IMG/VR virus record: IMGVR_UViG_3300037502_001442
Location: 1 to 64,000 of that record
Reading direction: 5' to 3' (one strand)
From: a virus
DNA length: 64,000 nucleotides
This document shows, piece after piece, positions 57,646-64,000 of this stretch (within the stretch, counting starts at the first letter, position 1; each line of letters starts with the position of its first letter). A model generated the notes under the pieces. The model was not told the DNA's origin. It saw nothing but the letters and a program-made list of their open reading frames with translations, and did not search any database. The translations under genes and the position numbers were made by a program.

Positions 57646-57711
57646 AGACACCCATACCAAGGTCCTCCCGTTTCGGTCGCAAGACCGTCTTGGTATGGGT
57701 GTCTTGTTTTA
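57646..57711 (+). terminator. 16-bp hairpin terminator or small structured RNA
   Basis: Bases 57646-57661 and 57689-57704 form a perfect 16-bp stem. Inside is a second hairpin CGGTC-GCAA-GACCG (57674-57687) with a GNRA loop. TTGTTTTA follows (57705-57711). It ends the operon containing WhiB. Because a -10 box sits exactly upstream, it may also be a separate ncRNA of about 65 nt. Confidence 0.75.
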
Positions 57712-57732
57712 TCCGACGACACTGGAGGAATC

Positions 57733-58857
57733 ATGACCAGTATCTTCTATGGCCTCGTTGCCATGTTCACCGCACTTAGTGCAACCCTTGCCTTTGGGAT
57801 AAAGGCGCCAGAGCAATCAACGCTAGACACCGCAACAGGATCGGTAGCAACCGACGCACAGTTCCCCTCATGGGAGCCCACCGCAACCGAGGCTGAGTTT
57901 CTCGCCTACGCATCCCTGCCTGAGGCCCCTCCCATGGACTACTGGGTGAGATTGGCCCAGTGCGAGACAGGGCAGAACTGGCAGAACAGCGGTCGCCACG
58001 GCGGAGGTTTCGGGTTCTTCACCGTTGGTGAGTTCCCCTCGTCCAGCATGGGCGGATGGGAGCGCATGGGCGGAGAGGAGTTTGCAGGCCACCCCATGGA
58101 CGCCACCCCGACCGAGCAGATCATCATCGCAACTCGTACCGCCATCCTTGGCTGGGGTCCGATCCCGCTCCAGCGCGACCCCGCCATGGCTAAGCGCAAG
58201 GGTATCCCCGTCGACTACGAGTGGAAGACCAATCCCCATGGCTATTGGACATGGGGCTGTGCCAAGAGGGTCGTCGGTGACCCCTGCGGGTACCTCTACG
58301 ACGGCACCGTCATCAAGGACTTCCCGCATGAGAAGCCCGCTTACTGTCGCTATCTGAAGCCCAAGAACTACTCGAAGGTGGACGGCAACGGCAGGTACCT
58401 GCACAACCGCGCCATCCGAGAAGCGTCAGCGAAAGCCCGAGCAGACGGAGCAACCTCGGTTGCCTTCCCCTCTGCGGTGGAGTGGTTGTACCCGACCCCC
58501 GTGAGCAATGCGCCCATTCCCGATACCGCACTCTGCCCCAAGGCATGGTCCTATGCACGAGAGGCAGGGTTCACCGACGAGGAAATCGCCGTGCTGGATG
58601 TCGTCATCAACAACTCGTCCAAGTGCTCTGCCTCTGCCAAGAAGAAGGACGCCGAGGGCATGATCTACCGAGGCTGGACTCTTCTCAGTTCTGACTGGGT
58701 TTCGTACTTCCGCATCTCGGCCACGCTGTGGTCCGCACAGGAACTGCTCGACCCCGCAACACACATGGAAGCGGTGCGAGCCCTCTACGAGCGAGACATC
58801 CTCCGAGGTGGAGACGGGTGGGGCTGGGCCAGTCAGTACCTCCAGAACACTAACTAA
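57733..58857 (+). CDS. Secreted Rpf-like transglycosylase with two lysozyme-like domains
   Basis: 374 aa. A hydrophobic N-terminal segment (about 4-22) serves as signal or anchor. WVRLAQCETGQNW (71-83), with Glu78 and the following Gly-rich FGFF, matches the resuscitation-promoting-factor fold. The C-terminal part ends LLDPATHMEAVRALYERDIL then GWGWASQYL, like the end of a second lytic transglycosylase domain. It would cleave host peptidoglycan, as endolysin or in virion-independent remodelling. GGAGGA precedes the ATG. Confidence 0.8.
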   Translation: MTSIFYGLVAMFTALSATLAFGIKAPEQSTLDTATGSVATDAQFPSWEPTATEAEFLAYASLPEAPPMDYWVRLAQCETGQNWQNSGRHGGGFGFFTVGEFPSSSMGGWERMGGEEFAGHPMDATPTEQIIIATRTAILGWGPIPLQRDPAMAKRKGIPVDYEWKTNPHGYWTWGCAKRVVGDPCGYLYDGTVIKDFPHEKPAYCRYLKPKNYSKVDGNGRYLHNRAIREASAKARADGATSVAFPSAVEWLYPTPVSNAPIPDTALCPKAWSYAREAGFTDEEIAVLDVVINNSSKCSASAKKKDAEGMIYRGWTLLSSDWVSYFRISATLWSAQELLDPATHMEAVRALYERDILRGGDGWGWASQYLQNTN

Positions 58858-58862
58858 TGTTC

Positions 58863-58868
58863 TACAAT
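58863..58868 (+). promoter_or_regulatory. -10 box for a likely leaderless gene
   Basis: TACAAT ends 7 bases before ATG 58876, the same spacing as at 54807 and 6461. No ribosome site precedes either ATG 58867 or 58876. No -35 is seen. Confidence 0.5.
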
Positions 58869-58875
58869 GGAACCC

Positions 58876-59112
58876 ATGGATAACTCCGACTGCATCAAGC
58901 GAACCGACATTCTCGGCACCTCTGAGGTGGCTGAGGTGCTCGGCGTTAGCAAGCAACGGATCGCGTCGCTTCGCAAGGACGTGAACTTCCCCGAGCCCTT
59001 CCTGAAGTTGGCGTCCACACCACTCTGGGACAGGACCGAGGTGGAGACCTTCCTTGCGAAGTGGCGCCCTTGGGTCCTCCTGAACCGCGACTCGGTATCG
59101 AGCGATGAGTGA
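58876..59112 (+). CDS. Excisionase/AlpA-like HTH protein
   Basis: 78 aa from ATG 58876, preferred as the leaderless start; ATG 58867 overlaps the -10. Residues about 12-50 form a MerR/AlpA-type helix-turn-helix (GTSEVAEVLGVSKQRIASLR), followed by PLWDRTEVETFLAKW. It could be a transcription regulator or a recombination directionality factor. No integrase is in the window. Confidence 0.8.
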   Translation: MDNSDCIKRTDILGTSEVAEVLGVSKQRIASLRKDVNFPEPFLKLASTPLWDRTEVETFLAKWRPWVLLNRDSVSSDE

Positions 59113-59248
59113 TCTGTACCGCTGTACGGCTTGCAAGCACTCGGTGAGGCTGGGGGTGACGCCTAGCGTCCCCCCGACCCACCACTGCTCTGGCAAGCAC
59201 CACGAGATGGTCCTTGTCGGGGAAAAGAAAAAGGCCCCCGCCGAATAA
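59105..59248 (+). CDS. 47-aa zinc-finger-like protein
   Basis: ATG 59105 overlaps the upstream gene by 8 nt. The peptide has CTAC (7-10), then HHC (26-28) and further His residues, enough for one zinc site, and a KKK tail. It ends inside the terminator hairpin. Supported by coupling and the Cys/His pattern. Confidence 0.6.
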   Translation: MSDLYRCTACKHSVRLGVTPSVPPTHHCSGKHHEMVLVGEKKKAPAE

Positions 59249-59262
59249 TCGGCAGGGGCCAG
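59233..59262. terminator. bidirectional terminator between convergent operons
   Basis: GGCCCC-C-GCCGA pairs with TCGGC-A-GGGGCC around loop ATAA (one C-A mismatch). An A-run lies on the left and TTT on the right, so it can end transcripts from both strands. It separates the plus-strand operon from the minus-strand WhiB operon. Confidence 0.8.
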
Positions 59263-59272
59263 TTTCTCTTCG

Positions 59273-59668
59273 TTAGTCAACGTACTCGGGGATGTCCCGC
59301 TTGGTTCCTTTGCCTGTGTGGAAGTCAATGCCACCCCACACTCCATAGAGGAAGTTGTTCAACTTGGCGAACTTGAAGCACTCACTGCGGACAGTGCACT
59401 CGGCGCAGATCGCCTTAGCCTTGTCCACGAGGGGTTTGCGGGGCTGACCCCGACCGATGCCCTCTGCGAAGAAGTACTGCAACAGTTCGGGCTTGCCCAA
59501 GCACTTAGCCTCGCTCTTCCACGACTCCCCGTCCGAGAACTTCAGAGAGGGAAGACCGACGACACCGCTGTGGGTCGTAACCTCATCCTCGGCAGAAGTG
59601 AGGGGGGACTCGTCGAGCCCCCCCTCTTCCTCCTCCTGCACGTCGCTCCAGTGCAGGTACTTCGTCAT
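59273..59668 (-). CDS. Second WhiB-family regulator
   Basis: 131 aa. A long acidic N-terminal extension (about 10-35) precedes Cys56, Cys88, Cys91 and Cys97 (ICAECTVRSEC) and YGVWGGID (108-115). The KGTKRD tail supplies the basic stretch of WhiB proteins. It is the last gene of the minus operon and differs clearly from the 57217 WhiB. Confidence 0.9.
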   Translation of the reverse strand: MTKYLHWSDVQEEEEGGLDESPLTSAEDEVTTHSGVVGLPSLKFSDGESWKSEAKCLGKPELLQYFFAEGIGRGQPRKPLVDKAKAICAECTVRSECFKFAKLNNFLYGVWGGIDFHTGKGTKRDIPEYVD

Positions 59669-60687
59669 GCGAACACCAGTTCCTTGATGAGCGAGAGGAC
59701 CTGACGGTCGTACTGCTCAGCCTTGCCAGTGAGACCGTTGAGCATGTTTCGCTCGACACGGGTCTCATCCGAGCCAGCGAAGTGGTGCTGGTAGGTGTTC
59801 CACGTCTGAAGGACGCCGAGGGCGGTGCCGTTCCACGGAGCGACCCGAGGGTCGTTGTAGTAGAGGTGGCGGAGCAGTTCCTGCTTGTTCTCGGCACGAG
59901 CCTTGACCTGCGGTCGCACGTCCACGTCCTGTGCGACAGGGACGAGGCGCTCGATGATCGCTTGGAACTCGTTGTCCACCACAGCCTGCGTGGCAAGGCG
60001 CTCGAGTTCCAGCGACAGGTCGTCAGAGTAGGAGTGCACCAGCGTCAGGGCGTCCCGCACCGTCTGGAGACGGAAAGCGCTGTTCTTGGAGTGGCGGACC
60101 TTGTACTGCGGGGTGTTCTCACCGAGGGCACCAGCCAGCGTGTTGTCGCAGACCACGACCGTCGAGACCAACTGGAAGGTGGTCGACAGGGTGCCGTCGT
60201 GCGAGGTGCAGGCAAGGAGGTGCGGGCGGATGCTGAACCCCGTGCCCGCGACGTCGACCGTCTCGGGCAGTTCGATGGTCACGAACGACTTCGCACCGTT
60301 CCGCAGGAGCCCCGCAGTACCGATGGAGAGGTCGTCATCGTCCAGCAGGTTGGCAACGGAACCGAGGAGCCACTCACGGTACTGGTGCACCTGATAGCCC
60401 GACTTGAAGGTTGCGAAGATGTCGTTCGTGTCCCCACGGACGATTGCCTTGCGCTCGGTGTCCTCGATGAAGTTCTCACCGATCTTGATGTACACGGGAG
60501 CCTCGACGGCTTCCCAGTTGTACAGGCGGCGGAGGACGTCGTCCACGGGGACGGCGTGCTTGTAGTGGTTGGGCTCGTCACCTTGCAGGTCGGCACGGTA
60601 GTGCCAAGCGTTTCCACGCCCGTACTGCGGGTCCGTGAACCCGATGAGCACCTGAGTGTTGAGCCATGAGAGTGTCTCTGCGGACAT
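59665..60687 (-). CDS. DUF932/TIGR03299-type phage-plasmid protein
   Basis: 340 aa from ATG 60687 (AAGGAGAAG upstream). Blocks such as PVDDVLRRLYNWEAV, HLLACTSHDGTLSTTF and VVCDNTLAGAL, with a later helical part, fit the DUF932 family found in phages and plasmids. Its role is not established. It overlaps the WhiB gene by 4 nt. An unannotated 88-bp gap with palindromes lies upstream. Confidence 0.85.
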   Translation of the reverse strand: MSAETLSWLNTQVLIGFTDPQYGRGNAWHYRADLQGDEPNHYKHAVPVDDVLRRLYNWEAVEAPVYIKIGENFIEDTERKAIVRGDTNDIFATFKSGYQVHQYREWLLGSVANLLDDDDLSIGTAGLLRNGAKSFVTIELPETVDVAGTGFSIRPHLLACTSHDGTLSTTFQLVSTVVVCDNTLAGALGENTPQYKVRHSKNSAFRLQTVRDALTLVHSYSDDLSLELERLATQAVVDNEFQAIIERLVPVAQDVDVRPQVKARAENKQELLRHLYYNDPRVAPWNGTALGVLQTWNTYQHHFAGSDETRVERNMLNGLTGKAEQYDRQVLSLIKELVFA

Positions 60688-60732
60688 TGTTTGTCTTCTC
60701 CTTGTGTTTGTTGGTTTGTTTGTGGGTTGTCC

Positions 60733-60776
60733 CACACCTGCGAATCTACAGGTGTGGATGTGGGGTTTGCAACCCC
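60733..60776 (-). promoter_or_regulatory. hairpin and palindrome upstream of DUF932 gene
   Basis: CACACCTG/CAGGTGTG (60733-60740 and 60749-60756) forms an 8-bp stem. GGGGTT-TGC-AACCCC (60762-60776) is a perfect 6+3+6 palindrome next to the upstream gene's stop. They may act as terminator plus operator. No clear promoter boxes are visible. Confidence 0.4.
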
Positions 60777-61096
60777 TAAAAGAGGTTCCTGACTTCCAGC
60801 CAGACCAGAGCCAGAGCCTCGGGCTCGAAGACCTCACCGTACGCTTCCTCGGACAGGTCCTTGAAGGTCTTGAACAGTTTCTCGCTGTCTTCGTCGGGGC
60901 AGAGGTACTTGTTGGCACCCCCATCGCCGTTCTGCTCAACGATGAAGAAGTTCTCCCCCCGAGAGACAGTGGCAGTGAACGCCACCCCTCGGTCGGTCTC
61001 CCATTCTTCGTCAATCTCGATCAACCACTCATCGTCGAAGAGCGAGGGGTTGGCAGGGGTCACAGGACCGTAGTAGTCCCTTAGTTCGTCAGTCAT
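60776..61096 (-). CDS. Unknown acidic protein (106 aa)
   Basis: From ATG 61096, with AAGGAGAAA upstream. It is strongly acidic (DDEWLIEIDEEWETD, about 23-37) and probably a small alpha-beta domain. It overlaps the membrane-protein gene upstream by 8 nt. The function is unknown. Confidence 0.65.
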   Translation of the reverse strand: MTDELRDYYGPVTPANPSLFDDEWLIEIDEEWETDRGVAFTATVSRGENFFIVEQNGDGGANKYLCPDEDSEKLFKTFKDLSEEAYGEVFEPEALALVWLEVRNLF

Positions 61097-61298
61097 TTGT
61101 TTCTCCTTTGTACTTTGCTGACAGGCTGAGACACCCGAACCCAAGGGAAGCGAGTGCCATGGTGACGGGAAGCGTTATGGGCGCCCCGTAGAACAGGATG
61201 TTGGTAAACACCCCGAGATAGAAGGACACGCCAAGGAGCGCCACCCCCGTAGGGGTGGTCACTCGGTTGGCGAACCTCTGAGGGTCAGAGACTCGCAT
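61089..61298 (-). CDS. Small membrane protein (69 aa)
   Basis: From ATG 61298. Two hydrophobic segments (about 17-33 and 39-58) are flanked by basic ends. The first 14 nt overlap the preceding gene. It is unrecognised. Confidence 0.6.
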   Translation of the reverse strand: MRVSDPQRFANRVTTPTGVALLGVSFYLGVFTNILFYGAPITLPVTMALASLGFGCLSLSAKYKGETND

Positions 61299-61512
61299 CT
61301 TCGGTCTCCAGTGCACGCACGAGGAAGTCGAGAGACACCCCGACAACCCGAGCCTCACGGAGCGCACCTCGGCGGGTCCGCTTGGTCTTGGTCGCCGTGA
61401 GTACGGGATCGAACTGGTCCACCGCCCAGATGACACCAGTGACGGTGTATCCCCCGAGTGGCAACCACTTGCGGTTCTTCTCGACGACGACGCTGATGTT
61501 GAGATCACTCAT
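61285..61512 (-). CDS. Unknown small protein (75 aa)
   Basis: From ATG 61512 with GGAGAAG upstream. Beta-rich start (LNISVVVEKNRKWLPLGGYT), basic middle (TKTKRTRRGALREAR), acidic end. It overlaps the upstream gene by 8 nt. Confidence 0.6.
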   Translation of the reverse strand: MSDLNISVVVEKNRKWLPLGGYTVTGVIWAVDQFDPVLTATKTKRTRRGALREARVVGVSLDFLVRALETEDASL

Positions 61513-61816
61513 CGTCTTCTCCGTCCTCGTAGAATCCCATGTTGTAAAGGAAGTCCACGAAGGCATCCAGATGGAGACCCTCCACGACGTCCCACGACGA
61601 GACCTCGGTGCTTCCCTTGTAGGAAACGCCCTCGGGCAGTTGGATCAACTCCTCGGGGTTCTCCGTGGCGCAGTTCTCGATGGCTTTGAGAGCCGTTGAG
61701 AGCATCTTGTTGGGCACGGGCGGGTAGCAGTTGCTCACGAAGTGAATGCTGACCGCCTTTGCCAAGTCTTCGTCACCGAGGTAGTCGATGAGATCCAGTG
61801 CCTTTGAGTATCCCAT
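61505..61816 (-). CDS. Unknown acidic protein (103 aa)
   Basis: A helical N-terminus (YSKALDLIDYLGDEDLAKAV) and a strongly acidic tail (YEDGEDDE). No motif. Coupled by a 1-nt overlap to the upstream gene. Confidence 0.6.
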   Translation of the reverse strand: MGYSKALDLIDYLGDEDLAKAVSIHFVSNCYPPVPNKMLSTALKAIENCATENPEELIQLPEGVSYKGSTEVSSWDVVEGLHLDAFVDFLYNMGFYEDGEDDE

Positions 61817-62019
61817 TAGATGTCCTCCTGTTCGTCGTAGGGATAGATGGAGAACGAGTACAGGTTGTGCTCGCTCAGGTCTTCGTAGAAGCCGTCGGGG
61901 TCAGCCTTGGCGTACTCCTCACACTCCTCCAGCGTGCCCACGAAGGCGGGCGTCTCGCTATCTGGCAGGCACCCTGCGGATGCCCACCAGACTGCGAAGG
62001 TTCCTTCGATGGTCTTCAT
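61816..62019 (-). CDS. Unknown acidic protein (67 aa)
   Basis: An aromatic, acidic small protein (ECEEYAKADPDGFYEDLSE). It overlaps the upstream zinc-ribbon gene by 4 nt. No family recognised. Confidence 0.58.
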   Translation of the reverse strand: MKTIEGTFAVWWASAGCLPDSETPAFVGTLEECEEYAKADPDGFYEDLSEHNLYSFSIYPYDEQEDI

Positions 62020-62258
62020 GATGCGCTCACCGTCGTTTCCACGGGGAAGAGACCGAGGGCGACAGCCTTTGCCACCGCCTCACGAAGGACCTGAAGAGCC
62101 TTGTCGTGGGTGTACTCGTCCACTGGGATCGTCAGAGCGAAGTTGAACCTGCTCAGGACCGTCTGGTTGTGGCAGGAGTAGCAGACTCCGTCCTCACCGA
62201 TGCGCTCCAGAGGTCCCTCGCAGTGCGGGCACCAGAGTGTGTAGTTGTTGATTGTCAT
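62016..62258 (-). CDS. Zinc-ribbon protein (80 aa)
   Basis: From ATG 62258 with GGAGAAG upstream. CPHC (10-13) and CYSC (about 27-30) form a zinc ribbon in the first 35 residues, and a helix follows (about 50-72). It probably binds nucleic acid or protein. It overlaps the upstream gene's stop by 4 nt. Confidence 0.65.
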   Translation of the reverse strand: MTINNYTLWCPHCEGPLERIGEDGVCYSCHNQTVLSRFNFALTIPVDEYTHDKALQVLREAVAKAVALGLFPVETTVSAS

Positions 62259-62389
62259 GAGTTGCTTCTCCATTCGCTGTAGTTGTCTCTGTTGTTGTCG
62301 TCCTCGGGGTCGAGCCCGAGTTCCGCACACCATTCGGCGTACGTGGGTCGTGTGCTGAACACGACCAGTCTGTGCTTCTTCTCTTTCAT
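62255..62389 (-). CDS. Unknown 44-aa protein
   Basis: From ATG 62389, with AAAGGAAA upstream. A basic start (KEKKHRLVVFSTRPTYAEWC) is followed by an acidic DPEDDNNRDN. Tight coupling (ATGA) and a good ribosome site support it. Confidence 0.55.
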   Translation of the reverse strand: MKEKKHRLVVFSTRPTYAEWCAELGLDPEDDNNRDNYSEWRSNS

Positions 62390-62401
62390 GTGTTTCCTTT
62401 C

Positions 62402-62671
62402 TTAGTAGGAGTCGGGGTTGCTTCGGAGCCACTCCTCGTAGCCGTCCCACGGGTCGTCTATCGACTCGGCTACGTGATTGACGTAGTCGCTGTAATCCTT
62501 GGACGACTTGTAGTCCTCCTCGGTCTTGTCGGGATTGTCCTCCAGCCACTCGTCGAGGCACTGGGCGTACTCGCCAGCGAGGAACTTCTCCTCTGCTCGC
62601 TCCCACCGTTCCTCTGCCTCGTACTGGTCCTGATAGGGCTTCTCCAGCCATGCGTCGTAGTTGATTCTCAT
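62402..62671 (-). CDS. Unknown very acidic protein (89 aa)
   Basis: From ATG 62671 with GAAAGGAAAG upstream. Glu/Asp/Tyr/Trp-rich along the whole length (YEAEERWERAEEKFLAGEY; WLEDNPDKTEEDY). Its charge resembles DNA-mimic inhibitors, but no family is recognised. Confidence 0.62.
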   Translation of the reverse strand: MRINYDAWLEKPYQDQYEAEERWERAEEKFLAGEYAQCLDEWLEDNPDKTEEDYKSSKDYSDYVNHVAESIDDPWDGYEEWLRSNPDSY

Positions 62672-62682
62672 GTTCTTTCCTT

Positions 62683-62979
62683 TCACTTGTAGATGTTCTT
62701 GGGTTCACTGCTGATGACGCGCCAGCCACGCCCGAGGTTCGACCCCTTGCTTGCCACAAACCACTCGTCTCGGTGCAGTTCAATGACCTGCACGTCGTCC
62801 ATGTTGAGTCCGTCGAAGATGGGGTTGCCCCTCTCGTACTGGTCGAAGACGCTGTTGGCATTGGCGAACAGTTCGTCCTCCGTGTCACCGAGTACGACGA
62901 TGGCAGGCTCCTCGATGTCGAGGTCAGGCCAGATGATGCGAACGATCACCCCGACCTTCTCCTTGTGCACGACGTCCAT
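62683..62979 (-). CDS. Unknown acidic protein (98 aa)
   Basis: From ATG 62979, coupled (TGATG) to the gene before it, with GGAGACAAG upstream. Acidic alpha-beta sequence (VVLGDTEDELFANANSVFDQ). Function unknown. Confidence 0.6.
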   Translation of the reverse strand: MDVVHKEKVGVIVRIIWPDLDIEEPAIVVLGDTEDELFANANSVFDQYERGNPIFDGLNMDDVQVIELHRDEWFVASKGSNLGRGWRVISSEPKNIYK

Positions 62980-63572
62980 CACTTGTCTCCTTCCGTGTGC
63001 TCTTTCCAGAGTTCGTCTGCGGTCTGGTTCAGGAGGTCCCAGACCTCGTTGTACTGGTTGTCCCAAGCGTCGATGTCATCGGGGTCATCGACATCGGGGA
63101 TGTCGTTGTCGAGGTCCACGTCCGCCAGCACCTCGCCGTTGGCGATGAGCGTCACGCCGAGAACGGCGTTGCTCAGTTCCTCGTACGAGATGAGGAACGA
63201 GAGGTCGCTCCACTCTCGGGAGATGGTGATGAAGGCTTGGAGGGGCGGTCCCCACGGACTGCTGAAACTGAAGTCCACCTCCAGAGTCACAGTGTCGTCA
63301 CGGTCCTGCTCCAGCACGAAGTCGTCCTTGAGGTACGTGTCGCTGTCACCCCACTTGGTTCCCCAGTTGGCGTACTGCCAGTCGACGACGTGCACGCCTT
63401 CGGCGTTGCGGTTGTCGTCGTTGTTGAACTCTTCGGGGATAGTTACGAGAGTCGAGATGATCTGAAACTCTCGGGACTCGCCCTCTCCCTTGACGGTCAC
63501 GGCGTCGACGAAACGACTCACGGACTCAGAGGGACCACGGACGGTCAGGTTGTTGGTGCACCAGTTGGGCAT
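62979..63572 (-). CDS. DUF1281/Api92-like protein
   Basis: 197 aa from ATG 63572 with AAGGAGAAT upstream. The opening MPNWCTNNLTVRG and the later SSPWGPPLQAFITISREW (about 110-127) are typical of the YubB/Api92 ferredoxin-like family found on phages and plasmids. The C-terminus is very acidic. The role is unknown. Confidence 0.82.
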   Translation of the reverse strand: MPNWCTNNLTVRGPSESVSRFVDAVTVKGEGESREFQIISTLVTIPEEFNNDDNRNAEGVHVVDWQYANWGTKWGDSDTYLKDDFVLEQDRDDTVTLEVDFSFSSPWGPPLQAFITISREWSDLSFLISYEELSNAVLGVTLIANGEVLADVDLDNDIPDVDDPDDIDAWDNQYNEVWDLLNQTADELWKEHTEGDK

Positions 63573-63621
63573 TGGATTCTCCTTGTGTTGTGTTGGTTGC
63601 TGTTGGACTTGCGTCCCATGA

Positions 63622-63662
63622 GTGCTGGAGCGGGGAGAAAGGGTAAGAACCCGCCCCAGCAC
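63622..63662 (-). terminator. 13-bp stem-loop
   Basis: On the minus-strand RNA, bases 63662-63650 pair with 63634-63622 over 13 bp (one G-U), with a 15-base loop. No T-run follows. It is the second of two hairpins downstream of the SNF2 gene. Confidence 0.5.
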
Positions 63663-63702
63663 CCATGGCACGCCACGGGCTCTCACCCGTGACGTCCATG
63701 GT
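63663..63702 (-). terminator. long stem-loop after SNF2 gene
   Basis: CCATGG plus a 10-bp inner stem (ACGTCACGGG/CCCGTGGCGT) with loop TGAGAG forms a roughly 16-bp hairpin with one bulge, 4 bases after the SNF2 stop. Tandem hairpins without T-runs are known as terminators in actinobacteria; an RNA element is the alternative. Confidence 0.5.
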
Positions 63703-63706
63703 CACT

Positions 63707-64000
63707 CTATCCGACCCAGTCGGAAAGAAGCGACGCAATTATGGACCCCGCCTCAATACCGAGGTCCTCTGCCTTGCCGTCCAGCACCGCCGTGAGGGCG
63801 GTCTGCTTCGCATTGAGGAGTGCGAACAGCCTGTCGTCAATCGTCTGCTCACCGTTGGCACGGGCACCAGTGAGGTGCCAGCACGTCACGGACTCGGTCT
63901 GACCGACACGGTGGATGCGGTCCTCTGCCTGAGAGAGTTCGGCAGGAGTCCACGGCAGTTCCACACCGAGCCACTGAGTGGCACGAGTGAGGGTCAGACC
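63707..64000 (-). CDS. SNF2-family helicase, C-terminal part
   Basis: The gene runs off the window; 97 codons are visible. TRATQWLGVELPWTPAELSQ then AEDRIHRVGQ is SNF2 motif VI and its lead-in, followed by TIDDRLFALLNAKQ. It is a second SF2/SNF2 ATPase besides 36611 and more typical of SNF2 proper. It would translocate on DNA for repair or recombination. Confidence 0.85.
   Translation of the reverse strand, partial: GLTLTRATQWLGVELPWTPAELSQAEDRIHRVGQTESVTCWHLTGARANGEQTIDDRLFALLNAKQTALTAVLDGKAEDLGIEAGSIIASLLSDWVG

Noticed and set aside
58876-59112. Excisionase-like HTH as evidence of a temperate phage
   Set aside because: No integrase, attachment site or repressor is visible in the window, and AlpA/MerR-like HTH proteins have other roles.

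Overview
This window is a stretch of a tailed-phage genome. It carries a contractile-tail (myovirus-type) virion module with tail sheath, tube and baseplate genes, a phage-encoded replication and recombination module, and long blocks of small unknown genes. Two WhiB-family Fe-S regulators, an Rpf-like muralytic enzyme, probable leaderless transcripts and high GC point to an actinobacterial host. Dps, SpoVS and DUF5872/DUF6496-type proteins are, to my knowledge, common in aquatic phage genomes, so a freshwater or marine actinobacterium is a reasonable inference. No integrase, repressor or attachment site was seen, but both ends of the window are open.

Layout. 1-763 is a tRNA cluster: partial tRNA-Leu(UAG), a tRNA gene that looks interrupted by an HNH endonuclease gene plus tRNA-Leu(UAA), and tRNA-Lys. 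791-7666 (+) holds the large terminase, a metallophosphoesterase, small membrane proteins (lysis candidates) and unknown proteins. A previously hidden 55-aa zinc-ribbon-like gene lies on the minus strand at 7663-7830. 7952-30968 (+) is the virion module in the order portal, scaffold, major capsid, S74-chaperone fibre-like protein, head-tail connectors, sheath, tube, frameshifted chaperone, tape measure with M15 peptidase, and baseplate. 30957-32302 (-) is a compact operon of a Dps-like protein and four small lysine-rich proteins.

32497-47364 (+) is the replication and recombination module: replication-initiator-like wHTH, DnaC-like loader, DnaB-like helicase, primase, SNF2 helicase, SSB, family A DNA polymerase, RecA/UvsX recombinase, two PD-(D/E)XK resolvase-like nucleases and a Cas4/RecB-like nuclease. 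Its genes are translationally coupled by 1-17 nt overlaps. 47393-52068 (+) begins with a SpoVS homologue and continues into a run of short, low-complexity, unrecognised proteins, two of them preceded by apparent leaderless promoters. 52136-59248 (+) mixes unknowns with an RmlB-like dehydratase, an HAD nucleotidase, WhiB, an Rpf-like double lysozyme-fold protein and small DNA- or zinc-binding proteins. 59273-64000 (-) is a second minus-strand operon: WhiB, a DUF932 protein, many small acidic proteins and the C-terminal end of a second SNF2 helicase.

The most interesting items are: the split tRNA; five start codons lying 6-7 nt downstream of a -10 box (leaderless genes); a promoter that would start transcription on the first base of a 16-bp hairpin at 57646 (candidate small RNA); the duplicated C-terminal motif YEDLxVDxRI that also carries the next gene's ribosome binding site; the phage SpoVS gene with its Shine-Dalgarno in a hairpin; and the uncharacterised 47.7-52.1 kb block with a DPF-repeat protein.
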